From an uncultured Crocinitomix sp. (GTDB lineage Bacteria > Bacteroidota > Bacteroidia > Flavobacteriales_D > Crocinitomicaceae), in NCBI GenBank assembly GCA_937136425.1, contig CAKZON010000115.1, positions 1-48,048 of the forward strand: a stretch of DNA of 48,048 bases. The letters run 5' to 3'. The notes under the pieces are model-generated. The model ran no database searches. It saw nothing but the letters and a program-made list of their open reading frames with translations, and was not told the DNA's origin. Of the stretch, positions 26,407 to 33,481 are shown piece after piece. Numbering within the stretch: the first letter of the stretch is position 1; each line of letters begins with the position of its first letter. Position numbers and translations under genes: made by a program.

Positions 26407-27422
26407 AATTTCATTTTTTTGACCACTAACGATCGATTGGATAATTTAATTAGGTTTGTTATTTTTTCTAGTGCTTTTCCAGTTTGCAAGGCCTCTTTAG
26501 CCTCTTCAAAACATACACTGAAAGATTTTTGAGGATTAAAACATTGAATGCCATAAGCAGCATTAGTTATTACCACTTGTGCTTGAATTTCTGTTCCTCG
26601 GCCACTCAATATATCCATGAAAAGTACTTTAGCATTTTCCATATCACCTCCTCCAAACAGTGCTTCTTCTGCTACATAAGCTTGTCCTATTTGATCAGGA
26701 TAAATCAACTCATCTTTAAACTTTGTGATCAGTTTAAACGCATCAGTCAAACTCACCTCATCATATCCGTCTAAACTGTGAACAATTGAAAAAGCTGCTC
26801 TCTCATTCATCAAAATTTCTTTATACATGCGCGCAATTTTCAAATTATAAACTCCAGTTAACTGATAAGCAGGCTGAACAGGATTCACTAAAGGACCAAG
26901 GAAATTGAAGAATGTTCTTACACCTAAATCTTTCCTAATTTTTCCTACTCGTGACAAACAAGGGTGGAATAATGGAGCATGCAAAAAACAAATTCCTTCC
27001 TCCTCCATTTGCGCTTGTAAATCTTCCGATTGATTTGAGAATCGATAACCTAAACCTTCAATAATTGTGGATGATCCACAAAACGAAGACACACCGTAAT
27101 TGCCATGCTTAATCACTTTGTAACCAGCAGCTGCTATTACAATAGCACTCAGCGTAGAAATATTAAAGGTGTTTTTTGAATCTCCTCCTGTACCACACAC
27201 ATCAATTGCATTTGATGCATCTAATTCTGGTATAATCGCCTGTTCCAAAATTGACTGACGGAAACCTCTAAGTTCATCAGTAGTGATATCTCGTTGCATC
27301 ATGCAGGTTATAGCACAAACAATTTGAGCTTCATTCATTTCCTGATTCGTAATGTCATGTAATAATTGAGCTGCCTCAGCAGCTGACAATGTACCGCCGT
27401 GTATTAGTTTATTGAGTAACAT
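26403..27422 (-). CDS. trpD: Anthranilate phosphoribosyltransferase
   Basis: 339 residues. Motifs: CGTGGDSKNTFNIST (PRPP/Mg binding), KHGNYGVSS (anthranilate site), FLHAPLFHPCL, RTFFNFLGPLVNPVQP and HSLDGYDEVSLT. It transfers the phosphoribosyl group of PRPP to anthranilate. Overlaps trpG by 14 bases at its 5' end and trpC by 4 at its 3' end. Confidence 0.97.
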   Translation of the reverse strand: MLLNKLIHGGTLSAAEAAQLLHDITNQEMNEAQIVCAITCMMQRDITTDELRGFRQSILEQAIIPELDASNAIDVCGTGGDSKNTFNISTLSAIVIAAAGYKVIKHGNYGVSSFCGSSTIIEGLGYRFSNQSEDLQAQMEEEGICFLHAPLFHPCLSRVGKIRKDLGVRTFFNFLGPLVNPVQPAYQLTGVYNLKIARMYKEILMNERAAFSIVHSLDGYDEVSLTDAFKLITKFKDELIYPDQIGQAYVAEEALFGGGDMENAKVLFMDILSGRGTEIQAQVVITNAAYGIQCFNPQKSFSVCFEEAKEALQTGKALEKITNLIKLSNRSLVVKKMKL

Positions 27423-27993
27423 TTTGTGTTAGATTAATCTGATTTAAAAAATTATTTATTAAAATTTGACCGTGATTTGTCATGATTGATTCAGGATGAA
27501 ATTGAACGCCATAAACTGGAAATCCAACTGCTTTTATTGCCATAATTTGATCAGAATCTGTTGCCAGTACAGTCAACTGATCAGACACTTCCTTTTCATC
27601 TACCACCCAAGAATGATATCGGCCTACCGTAAATTCTTCTGGAATGCCATTGAATATTTTCTCTTTAAAATGTTGAATTGGAGTTGCATGCCCATGTAAT
27701 GGTTTATCCAACAATCGCAATTTACTTTGAAAAACTTCTGCAATTGCTTGCATTCCCAAACAAACACCAAACATTGGTTTTGTTTGGTAAAACTGTTGAA
27801 TAATCTTCTTCATTTCTCCAGCATTTTCAGGAATACCAGGTCCTGGAGAAAAAACAATCCCCTGATAATCCTCAATTGTTGAGAAACATATCTGATCATT
27901 TCTAACCACGTCTACCTCCACATTTAGGCTAACTAAAATTTGCTTTAAATTATGGACGAATGAATCGTAATTATCAATAAGTAAAATCTTCAT
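27409..27993 (-). CDS. trpG: Anthranilate synthase component II (glutamine amidotransferase)
   Basis: Start at the ATG at 27993 (MKILLIDNYDSFVHNL), which is the invariant TrpG N-terminus; the longer open frame upstream lies inside trpE. 194 residues. Class I amidotransferase triad: FGVCLGMQAIAE (nucleophile Cys), and VQFHPESI (His and Glu). GIVFSPGPGIPENAG forms the oxyanion-loop region. It supplies ammonia to TrpE. One base separates it from the trpE stop. Confidence 0.97.
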   Translation of the reverse strand: MKILLIDNYDSFVHNLKQILVSLNVEVDVVRNDQICFSTIEDYQGIVFSPGPGIPENAGEMKKIIQQFYQTKPMFGVCLGMQAIAEVFQSKLRLLDKPLHGHATPIQHFKEKIFNGIPEEFTVGRYHSWVVDEKEVSDQLTVLATDSDQIMAIKAVGFPVYGVQFHPESIMTNHGQILINNFLNQINLTQNVTQ

Positions 27994-27994
27994 A

Positions 27995-29389
27995 TTATAT
28001 GCTTGTTGAATGAGAAGCCAAGTCGATTGCTTTTTGCACGGCTCCAATTTTATTATACACTTCTTGCAATTCGTTTTCAGGAACAGAATCCATAACAATT
28101 CCTGCACCCGCTTGGTAATGCAACTGACCTTTATAGGATAAACAGGAACGAATAATTATCGCCATATTTACATCTCCTTTTGGAGAAATATGTCCTATTG
28201 CGCCTCCGTAATAACCTCTATTATTCTCTTCTAAATCTGCAATAATTTCCATGGCTCTGTATTTTGGAGCACCAGACAATGTTCCAGCAGGAAAAGACTT
28301 AGCAAAAGCTTCAATACTTTCTTCATTGTTCAATTCGCCAGTCACTTTAGACACCATATGAATGACATGACTAAATGATTGAATTTCTTTATATGCATCC
28401 ACCTTCACATCTCGGCATGTTATATTCAAATCATTACGCGCCAAGTCAACTAACATAGTGTGTTCGGCATTTTCTTTAATGTCGTTTTTTAATTCCTCTG
28501 CTCGCATATTATCAATTTCTAAATCACCAGATCTTTTTACCGTTCCAGCAATGGGATGAATCTCTACTTGGCCATTACTAATTCGAATTTGTGCCTCAGG
28601 TGATGCTCCAAATAATTTCCCTTTGTCCAATTCGAAATAAAACATATATGGTGAAGGGTTAAGTCCGCGCAGTTTGCGATAAACTTCGAACTCATCTCCC
28701 TGAAAATCTTGCTGGAAAGCTCTTGATATTACAACTTGAAAAATATCTCCTTTTTTGACGTGTCCCTTGGCTTTTGCAACTTTTTCAATAAACGAAGCCT
28801 CTGTCTCATTGGACTCATAAGTTCCTGTTTTTTGAAAATTGTTTTGGTAATTTTTATGTTGTCCTAATTGTGATAAAAATTGATCCACATCCACTACTTC
28901 TGCATCAAACGTATTGATTAAAACATCTATTTGATTGGTGAAATTATCGAAAACAATGACGTATCTATAAACGGAAAAACAGACAATTGGTAAGTCTTTA
29001 AAAAACTTGCGGGCCTTAAATTTCACGGTTTCAAAATGAGGTATAGCATCATACCCCACTAAACCAAAAAAGCCATTATTGTCATTCATTTCTTGATTTT
29101 TAAAATCAAACGAATGCTGATAATCCTCAATTGATTTAGACAAGTTTTTGATAGATTCGGTAGAGACATTTTTACCTTCGCGAAGTGTTATTTGCTCTTC
29201 ATTAGCTGAGAATGTGGAGATAGGCTCAACGCAAATAAAAGATTTGCTATTCGCTTTACTGCTATATTCTGAACTTTCAAAAAGTGCTACAGAAGCATAC
29301 ACATCTCTCAAGTTTAGAAAACAACTAATGGGAGTCATAGTGTCTCCTGAAAGTTTTATTTGATGTGTACGTATTATTCTTTTTTTCAT
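27995..29389 (-). CDS. trpE: Anthranilate synthase component I
   Basis: 464 residues. N-terminal LFESSEYSSKANSKSFIC corresponds to the LLESxx Trp feedback-binding motif, so allosteric inhibition by tryptophan is likely. The chorismate-binding core shows GDIFQVVISRAF, GASPEAQIRI, HPIAGTVKRSGD, EHTMLVDLARNDL, VIHMVSKVTGEL, AKSFPAGTLSGAPK and YYGGAIGHI, with Q-A-G-A-G-I near the end. First structural gene of the operon trpE-G-D-C-FB-A; transcription must first pass the leader/attenuator at 29428-29553. Confidence 0.97.
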   Translation of the reverse strand: MKKRIIRTHQIKLSGDTMTPISCFLNLRDVYASVALFESSEYSSKANSKSFICVEPISTFSANEEQITLREGKNVSTESIKNLSKSIEDYQHSFDFKNQEMNDNNGFFGLVGYDAIPHFETVKFKARKFFKDLPIVCFSVYRYVIVFDNFTNQIDVLINTFDAEVVDVDQFLSQLGQHKNYQNNFQKTGTYESNETEASFIEKVAKAKGHVKKGDIFQVVISRAFQQDFQGDEFEVYRKLRGLNPSPYMFYFELDKGKLFGASPEAQIRISNGQVEIHPIAGTVKRSGDLEIDNMRAEELKNDIKENAEHTMLVDLARNDLNITCRDVKVDAYKEIQSFSHVIHMVSKVTGELNNEESIEAFAKSFPAGTLSGAPKYRAMEIIADLEENNRGYYGGAIGHISPKGDVNMAIIIRSCLSYKGQLHYQAGAGIVMDSVPENELQEVYNKIGAVQKAIDLASHSTSI

Positions 29390-29427
29390 TGTTTATTCTT
29401 TGATTTGATTTAGGGAAATTAAGGCAC

Positions 29428-29463
29428 AAAAAAACGGCCTATCGAGAGTTCGATAAGCCGTTT
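29428..29463 (-). terminator. trp attenuator terminator
   Basis: Read on the minus strand, AAACGGC+TATCGA-type arms (29432-29445 and 29450-29463) form a 13-bp stem with one internal mismatch and a four-base loop, followed directly by a run of seven T (29434-29428). It lies 21 bases after the trpL stop and ~40 bases before trpE, in the untranslated leader, where a terminator only makes sense as a conditional one. Confidence 0.85.
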
Positions 29464-29522
29464 GCTATTTTTTTGATATACAAATTACTTGACCACTCTC
29501 CAAAGTTGAGAAGGCCACCACC
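29444..29522 (-). promoter_or_regulatory. trp leader RNA: pause and antiterminator pairings
   Basis: On the minus-strand RNA, GAGAGT (29500-29495, just before the trpL stop) is an exact complement of ACTCTC (29449-29444), which forms the loop and first two bases of the 3' arm of the terminator. Pairing of the two would block terminator formation: a candidate antiterminator. The same GAGAG segment can instead pair with UUCUC just after the Trp codons, extended by GGCC/GGUC, giving a 1:2 'pause' hairpin that overlaps the third Trp codon. A ribosome stalled at the Trp codons would break 1:2 and favour the antiterminator. Pairings were found by eye; no folding was run. Confidence 0.7.
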
Positions 29523-29553
29523 AATTTGTATTTTGTCTATTCATTTTCATCAT
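29485..29553 (-). CDS. trpL: trp operon leader peptide
   Basis: A 22-codon frame, too short for routine gene calling. It begins MMKMNRQ, has three consecutive Trp codons at positions 11-13 (29523-29515) and a fourth Trp at 18 (29502-29500), and ends in TAA. Four Trp in 22 residues directly upstream of an intrinsic terminator and trpE is the classic architecture of ribosome-mediated attenuation: with scarce charged tRNA-Trp the ribosome stalls at the Trp codons and the antiterminator forms. Inference from sequence alone, but the combination of codons, position and terminator is very unlikely by chance. Confidence 0.9.
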   Translation of the reverse strand: MMKMNRQNTNWWWPSQLWRVVK

Positions 29554-29577
29554 CTGTCTTTCGACGGTGTAAATGTT

Positions 29578-29585
29578 CAAAATTT
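29578..29585 (-). promoter_or_regulatory. Possible -7 box for the trp operon
   Basis: On the minus strand AAATTTTG matches TAnnTTTG at all but the first base, 24 bases before the trpL start. No TTG at the ideal -33 distance. Confidence 0.3.
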
Positions 29586-29702
29586 TATTTTAGAAAAACA
29601 ACCTTTTTTTTCAATTTATTTTTTACCTACGGTAAGGATTACAATTTTCACTTATCAGAAAATAAAAGTGTCTTTTTTTCGTCTTATCATTGAAAATGTA
29701 AT
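29586..29702. promoter_or_regulatory. Divergent trp/aro intergenic core with a small inverted repeat
   Basis: Between the two candidate -7 boxes lies ~117 bp of AT-rich DNA without a gene. At 29623-29635 it contains TTACC-TAC-GGTAA, a 13-base inverted repeat that could be an operator shared by both promoters. It may equally be chance in AT-rich sequence. The whole gap between trpE and the DAHP synthase gene (29390-29862) is accounted for by this core plus the two leader/attenuator regions. Confidence 0.25.
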
Positions 29703-29710
29703 TAGATTTG
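29703..29710 (+). promoter_or_regulatory. Candidate -7 box for the aro operon
   Basis: TAGATTTG matches TAnnTTTG exactly, 10 bases before the leader peptide ATG at 29721, so the leader would be nearly leaderless. No TTG at the preferred -33 distance was seen. Confidence 0.4.
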
Positions 29711-29720
29711 TGAGAATAAA

Positions 29721-29771
29721 ATGAACCAAACAACACAACATATTGTTTTCTTAAACTGGTGGACTGAATAA
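29721..29771 (+). CDS. Trp-rich leader peptide of the DAHP synthase-aroA operon
   Basis: A 16-codon frame, MNQTTQHIVFLNWWTE, with two consecutive Trp codons (29757-29762) three codons before the end, followed 38 bases after the stop by an intrinsic terminator and then the DAHP synthase/chorismate mutase gene. It contains one Phe and no Tyr, so tryptophan is the likely sensed amino acid. Together with the matching arrangement on the opposite strand (trpL), this supports ribosome-mediated attenuation of the common aromatic pathway by tryptophan. No experimental evidence is known to me for this gene. Confidence 0.8.
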   Translation: MNQTTQHIVFLNWWTE

Positions 29772-29779
29772 ATTCACTT

Positions 29780-29815
29780 GGGAGAAATATGTACATTATA
29801 AAACTGAGGTCTCCC
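29780..29815 (+). promoter_or_regulatory. aro leader antiterminator pairing
   Basis: GGGAGA (29780-29785), 9-14 bases after the leader stop codon, is an exact complement of TCTCCC (29810-29815), most of the 5' arm of the terminator. A ribosome that finishes the peptide would cover GGGAGA and let the terminator form; one stalled at the Trp pair would leave it free to act as antiterminator. No convincing pause hairpin was found by eye. Confidence 0.6.
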
Positions 29816-29836
29816 GTAATAGGAGACTTTTTTTTT
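29807..29836 (+). terminator. aro attenuator terminator
   Basis: GTCTCC (29809-29814) and GGAGAC (29822-29827) form a perfect 6-bp stem, extended by G-T and A-T pairs, with a seven-base loop and nine T (29828-29836). It ends 26 bases before the DAHP synthase ATG, and lies between the leader peptide and its downstream gene. Confidence 0.85.
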
Positions 29837-29862
29837 ACCTTGAACTCAATTAGAAAGACAAA

Positions 29863-30921
29863 ATGAGTACGATACAAACGATCAAACGCCCAATTATAAT
29901 TTCAGGCCCATGTAGCGCTGAAACAGAGGAGCAAATGATGCAAACAGCGCTAGACTTAAAAGCGACTGGTAAGATCAACATTTTACGCGCTGGAATATGG
30001 AAACCACGCACCCGCCCAAATTCATTTGAAGGTGTTGGTGAAGTTGGGCTTGAATGGCTCATTAACGCGGGTATTGAAACGAATTTACCTGTTATAACAG
30101 AAGTAGCAAACACTAAACATGTTGAAGCGGCATTAAAAGCCGGATTTAAAATGCTTTGGATTGGAGCCCGAACTACGGTAAATCCATTTGCTGTACAAGA
30201 AATTGCAGATGCGTTAAAAGGTACAGGAGTTGAAATTCTTGTTAAAAATCCAATTAATCCTGACCTTAACTTATGGATTGGTGCTATTGAAAGATTTAAA
30301 AATGCCGGATTAGCAGAAGTACATGCCATTCACCGTGGTTTTTCAGCTGTAAAAAGTAAGACTTATCGTAATGAACCAATGTGGGAAATTCCGTTGGCTT
30401 TGAAGCAAGAATTCCCTCAGATTAATTTAATCTGTGACCCTAGTCATATCACTGGTAAAAGAGATTTATTACAAACCGTTTCTCAAAAAGCAATGGATTT
30501 AATTTATGATGGACTCATGATTGAATCTCATATTGATCCGGACAATGCATGGAGTGATGCCCAACAACAAATTACACCAAAAGTATTGGATAATTTATTG
30601 GAAAGTTTGATTCTACGATCAGAAAACACCGACAATAAGGAAGTCTTCCAAAATTTAACTGATTTACGAAATTCTATTGATAATATTGATTCAGAAATCA
30701 ACGAATTAATAGCCAAACGTATGGCTGTTGCAACTGAAATTGGGAATTATAAAAAAGAACATAACATCACCATTTTGCAGCCTAATCGTTGGGAAGAGAT
30801 TCAAAAAAGACAACTAAGTTTAGGTTTAGAATTGGGACTTTCAGCCAAATTCATTCATAAATATTTAGAAGCAATTCATCAGGAATCTATCCGCCACCAA
30901 ACGGCAGTAATGAACAAATAA
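29863..30921 (+). CDS. Bifunctional DAHP synthase / chorismate mutase (AroQ type)
   Basis: 352 residues. Residues ~1-255 are a KDO8PS-like (type I-beta) DAHP synthase: PIIISGPCSAETEEQM, LRAGIWKPRTRPNSFEGVGE (PEP/E4P-binding K-P-R-T), MLWIGARTTVNPF, CDPSHITGKRDL and MIESHIDP. Residues ~262-352 are an all-helical chorismate mutase: LRNSIDNIDSEINELIAKRM, EIGNYKKEHN and YLEAIHQESIRHQ. The fusion catalyses the first shikimate step and the branch toward Phe/Tyr; in such fusions the mutase domain often confers prephenate feedback. It lies behind a Trp leader attenuator and overlaps aroA by one base (TAATG). Confidence 0.95.
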   Translation: MSTIQTIKRPIIISGPCSAETEEQMMQTALDLKATGKINILRAGIWKPRTRPNSFEGVGEVGLEWLINAGIETNLPVITEVANTKHVEAALKAGFKMLWIGARTTVNPFAVQEIADALKGTGVEILVKNPINPDLNLWIGAIERFKNAGLAEVHAIHRGFSAVKSKTYRNEPMWEIPLALKQEFPQINLICDPSHITGKRDLLQTVSQKAMDLIYDGLMIESHIDPDNAWSDAQQQITPKVLDNLLESLILRSENTDNKEVFQNLTDLRNSIDNIDSEINELIAKRMAVATEIGNYKKEHNITILQPNRWEEIQKRQLSLGLELGLSAKFIHKYLEAIHQESIRHQTAVMNK

Positions 30922-32159
30922 TGGAGCAATTTATAAATGCAAATCAGGAAGTTAATGAGGTGAATATTCCGCCTTCAAAAAGCTATGCCCAACGAGCAAT
31001 TTTAGCAGCTGCTTTATCTAAACATACTAGTATCATTCAAAATACTGGTTCAAGTGCAGATGTATTGGCCATGATTGAAGTTGCAAAAAAATTAGGTGCT
31101 CAAGTTGATGTTAAAGATACAGATGTTCATATTACTGGTTTTGTTAATCCAATAGAGCGGAGTTTAAACCTTGGTGAATCTGGTTTAGGAATGCGACTGG
31201 TTACGGCTATTGTAGCTGTGCTTGATGGAGATTTTAAACTCACTGGAGAAGGCAGTTTAAAAACGCGTCCTATGGACGAATTTACTACAATTCTACCTCA
31301 GCTTGGTGTAACATATGAGCAAAATAAAACAGAAGGTTACTTTCAGGTTCTTGGAAATGCACACCCTGCAAAAATAAAGATGGATGGAGGATTAAGCTCT
31401 CAATATTTATCAGGCTTGCTTATGGCACTTCCTTTATTAAAAGGAGATTCTGACATTTTTGTACATGAGTTAAAAAGTAAACCGTACATCAATATCACTT
31501 TAGACGTTATGCAGGCCTTTAACGTTAAAGTGAGTCATCAAAAATTTTCTCATTTTAATATTGGCGGAAACCAACCATACAAAAGAGAGCAAAAATTTAC
31601 AATTGAAGGAGACTATAGTGGTGCATCAATTTGGATGGTACACGGTGCATTGAGTAACGGAACAATTATAAAAGGATTAAACCAACACTCTGTACAAGGA
31701 GACAAACAAATGCTTGACGCATTGACCGAAGCTGGGGTTTCGTTTGAATGGAATACTCAAGGACTGCAAGTTTTTAAATCAGAGATTAAACCGTTTACTT
31801 TTAACGCCAATGAATGTCCTGATTTATTTCCTGCATTAGTTGTGCTTGCGGCGGCAGCAAATGGAATGAGCGAAATAACAGGTGCACAGCGCTTAATCCA
31901 TAAAGAAAGTAACCGCGCCATAGTTTTGCAAAATGAATTTAAGAAGTTGGGCTTGAAAATTGAATTAGAAGGTGACGTAATGAAAATACATGGCACTGGA
32001 AAATTGGCAGATGGTACTATTCATTCAAATAACGATCACCGTATTGCAATGGCAGGAGCCGCAGCTGCATGCATTTCACCTTCTGGAATAACAATTGAAA
32101 ATAGTGAGAGTGTATCTAAAAGTTATCCCGAATTTTGGCAAAGTTTCGACCAAGTATAA
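30921..32159 (+). CDS. aroA: 3-phosphoshikimate 1-carboxyvinyltransferase (EPSP synthase)
   Basis: 412 residues, slightly short for the family (~427). Motifs: PPSKSYAQRAILAAALS (P-x-S-K-S), LKTRPMDEFTTILPQLGV, GGLSSQYLSGLLMALPLL, EGDYSGASIWMVHGAL, NECPDLFPALVVLAA and NNDHRIAMAGAAAA. The usual N-A-G-T-A-M-R-P loop at the PEP site reads GESGLGMRLV, a naturally divergent form. It makes EPSP from shikimate-3-phosphate and PEP. Co-transcribed with the DAHP synthase fusion; the pair supplies chorismate to the divergent trp operon. In the 182 bases that follow (32160-32341) only a loose 5-bp GAGGT/ACCTC hairpin is seen. Confidence 0.95.
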   Translation: MEQFINANQEVNEVNIPPSKSYAQRAILAAALSKHTSIIQNTGSSADVLAMIEVAKKLGAQVDVKDTDVHITGFVNPIERSLNLGESGLGMRLVTAIVAVLDGDFKLTGEGSLKTRPMDEFTTILPQLGVTYEQNKTEGYFQVLGNAHPAKIKMDGGLSSQYLSGLLMALPLLKGDSDIFVHELKSKPYINITLDVMQAFNVKVSHQKFSHFNIGGNQPYKREQKFTIEGDYSGASIWMVHGALSNGTIIKGLNQHSVQGDKQMLDALTEAGVSFEWNTQGLQVFKSEIKPFTFNANECPDLFPALVVLAAAANGMSEITGAQRLIHKESNRAIVLQNEFKKLGLKIELEGDVMKIHGTGKLADGTIHSNNDHRIAMAGAAAACISPSGITIENSESVSKSYPEFWQSFDQV

Positions 32160-32341
32160 CCTTCATAATTATATTCCTGAGGTAAACCAATATTTTAGAA
32201 CCTCTGATATTTCATGCAAAAGTTAATTTTTTTGCCATAAATTAGAGATTCAATAAAATAACTAATATCGCTATAATCAATAATCATCAACAAGAATTAG
32301 ACGCCTCACTGGATCAGGCGAGATATAATCTATCTAAAAAC

Positions 32342-33466
32342 TTGACGCTATTAGCAACTGGTTTATTATTAACGATAGGTATAATCTATTTCTTTGAAAA
32401 CGATTTATCAGCCTACTTAATTACGGCAGGTGGACTTATAGCTTTGGTTTCGTATATCGTTACTGTTAAAACCAAAAAGTATCGTATAACTGTAATAACA
32501 AGTTTACTATTGTTGACTTTACTGAGCGTGTTTAATTTAAGCGTAAAGTCTAACTTTCATCACATTGGGGATTTTTTCTGGGTAATTTGCATTGTAACAT
32601 CTGCTTTTTTTGTTTTAGGAAAACGTTGGGGCATTGCATTAATTGTGGTAAATCTGGGGATTATCTTCATCATATTCTACTTAATTCGAATTGGAACTTT
32701 AGTTCAAATTCCCAAGCCTTTAACAAGTTTTAGCCAAATTAATTTCTTCATCAATTTATGCATTGGAGGGATTCTATTTTCATTTTTAATTATTCAATTT
32801 TTGAAAGAAAATAATAAGATGGCACATAAATATCTTGTAGCTAATGGTGAACTTCAATTATTGAATGAAGAAAAAACAGTAATGCTTAAAGAAATTCATC
32901 ACCGAGTTAAAAACAACTTGCAAATTGTGACCAGTTTATTGCGATTGCAAACCAGCGAAGTTGATGACCCTAAAGTGCTAAATGAATTTTCAGAGGCCAT
33001 AGATCGTATATCCGCAATAGCAAAGATTCATGATAAGATGTACAATAACAAGGCACTTAATCAAATTGATTTGTCGGATTATTTGGAAGATTTAATTAGC
33101 GATTTACTGGATTCATACACAGAAAACAACAGCATTCGTGCAGAGATTACCTCTAACATTAACTCTATTCCACCTAAGCACCTAGTTCCAATTGCACTCA
33201 TATTTAATGAACTTGTTACGAACTCTGTAAAGCATGCTTTTAAAGGTCAAGATGAAAATAAGATCGTTATTGACGCCTTTATAACTGATAAAAATGAGGT
33301 TAAGCTTTCTTACTCTGACAATGGAAATTGGGCAGAACCAAAAATAGCATCACAAAGCATTGGGTTAGATTTAATAGAAAGCTTTGTTGATCAATTAGAT
33401 GGTACTTATGAAATAGACAAGTCGAATGGAACAAAATACATTATTCGATTTGAAATTAGCGAATAG
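32342..33466 (+). CDS. HisKA_2-family sensor histidine kinase (start uncertain)
   Basis: 374 residues from a TTG at 32342. Six membrane spans (~1-165), then a short coiled segment and a HisKA_2 dimerisation domain MLKEIHHRVKNNLQIVTSLL with the phospho-acceptor His (~183-184), then HATPase_c: IALIFNELVTNSVKHAF (N box), YSDNGNW (G1) and IGLDLIESFVDQL (G2). No periplasmic sensor domain and no adjacent response regulator, so an orphan kinase. The frame stays open upstream to 32246 with coding-like residues (NHQQELDASLDQARYNLSKN) but has no ATG or GTG, so a rare start codon upstream is possible. Confidence 0.88.
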   Translation: MTLLATGLLLTIGIIYFFENDLSAYLITAGGLIALVSYIVTVKTKKYRITVITSLLLLTLLSVFNLSVKSNFHHIGDFFWVICIVTSAFFVLGKRWGIALIVVNLGIIFIIFYLIRIGTLVQIPKPLTSFSQINFFINLCIGGILFSFLIIQFLKENNKMAHKYLVANGELQLLNEEKTVMLKEIHHRVKNNLQIVTSLLRLQTSEVDDPKVLNEFSEAIDRISAIAKIHDKMYNNKALNQIDLSDYLEDLISDLLDSYTENNSIRAEITSNINSIPPKHLVPIALIFNELVTNSVKHAFKGQDENKIVIDAFITDKNEVKLSYSDNGNWAEPKIASQSIGLDLIESFVDQLDGTYEIDKSNGTKYIIRFEISE

Positions 33467-33481
33467 TCAATTCTACATCAA

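Noticed and set aside
29473..29724. An 83-codon plus-strand open frame across the trp leader region
   Set aside because: It runs antisense through trpL and the trp promoter area, has no family resemblance and is low-complexity; the minus-strand leader peptide and attenuator explain the sequence better.
29850..30329. A 159-codon minus-strand open frame inside the DAHP synthase gene
   Set aside because: It is fully antisense to a clearly conserved enzyme and shows no recognisable protein features.
32213..32240. A short ATG frame ahead of the histidine kinase gene as a leader peptide
   Set aside because: It has only seven codons, no run of a single amino acid and no terminator after it.
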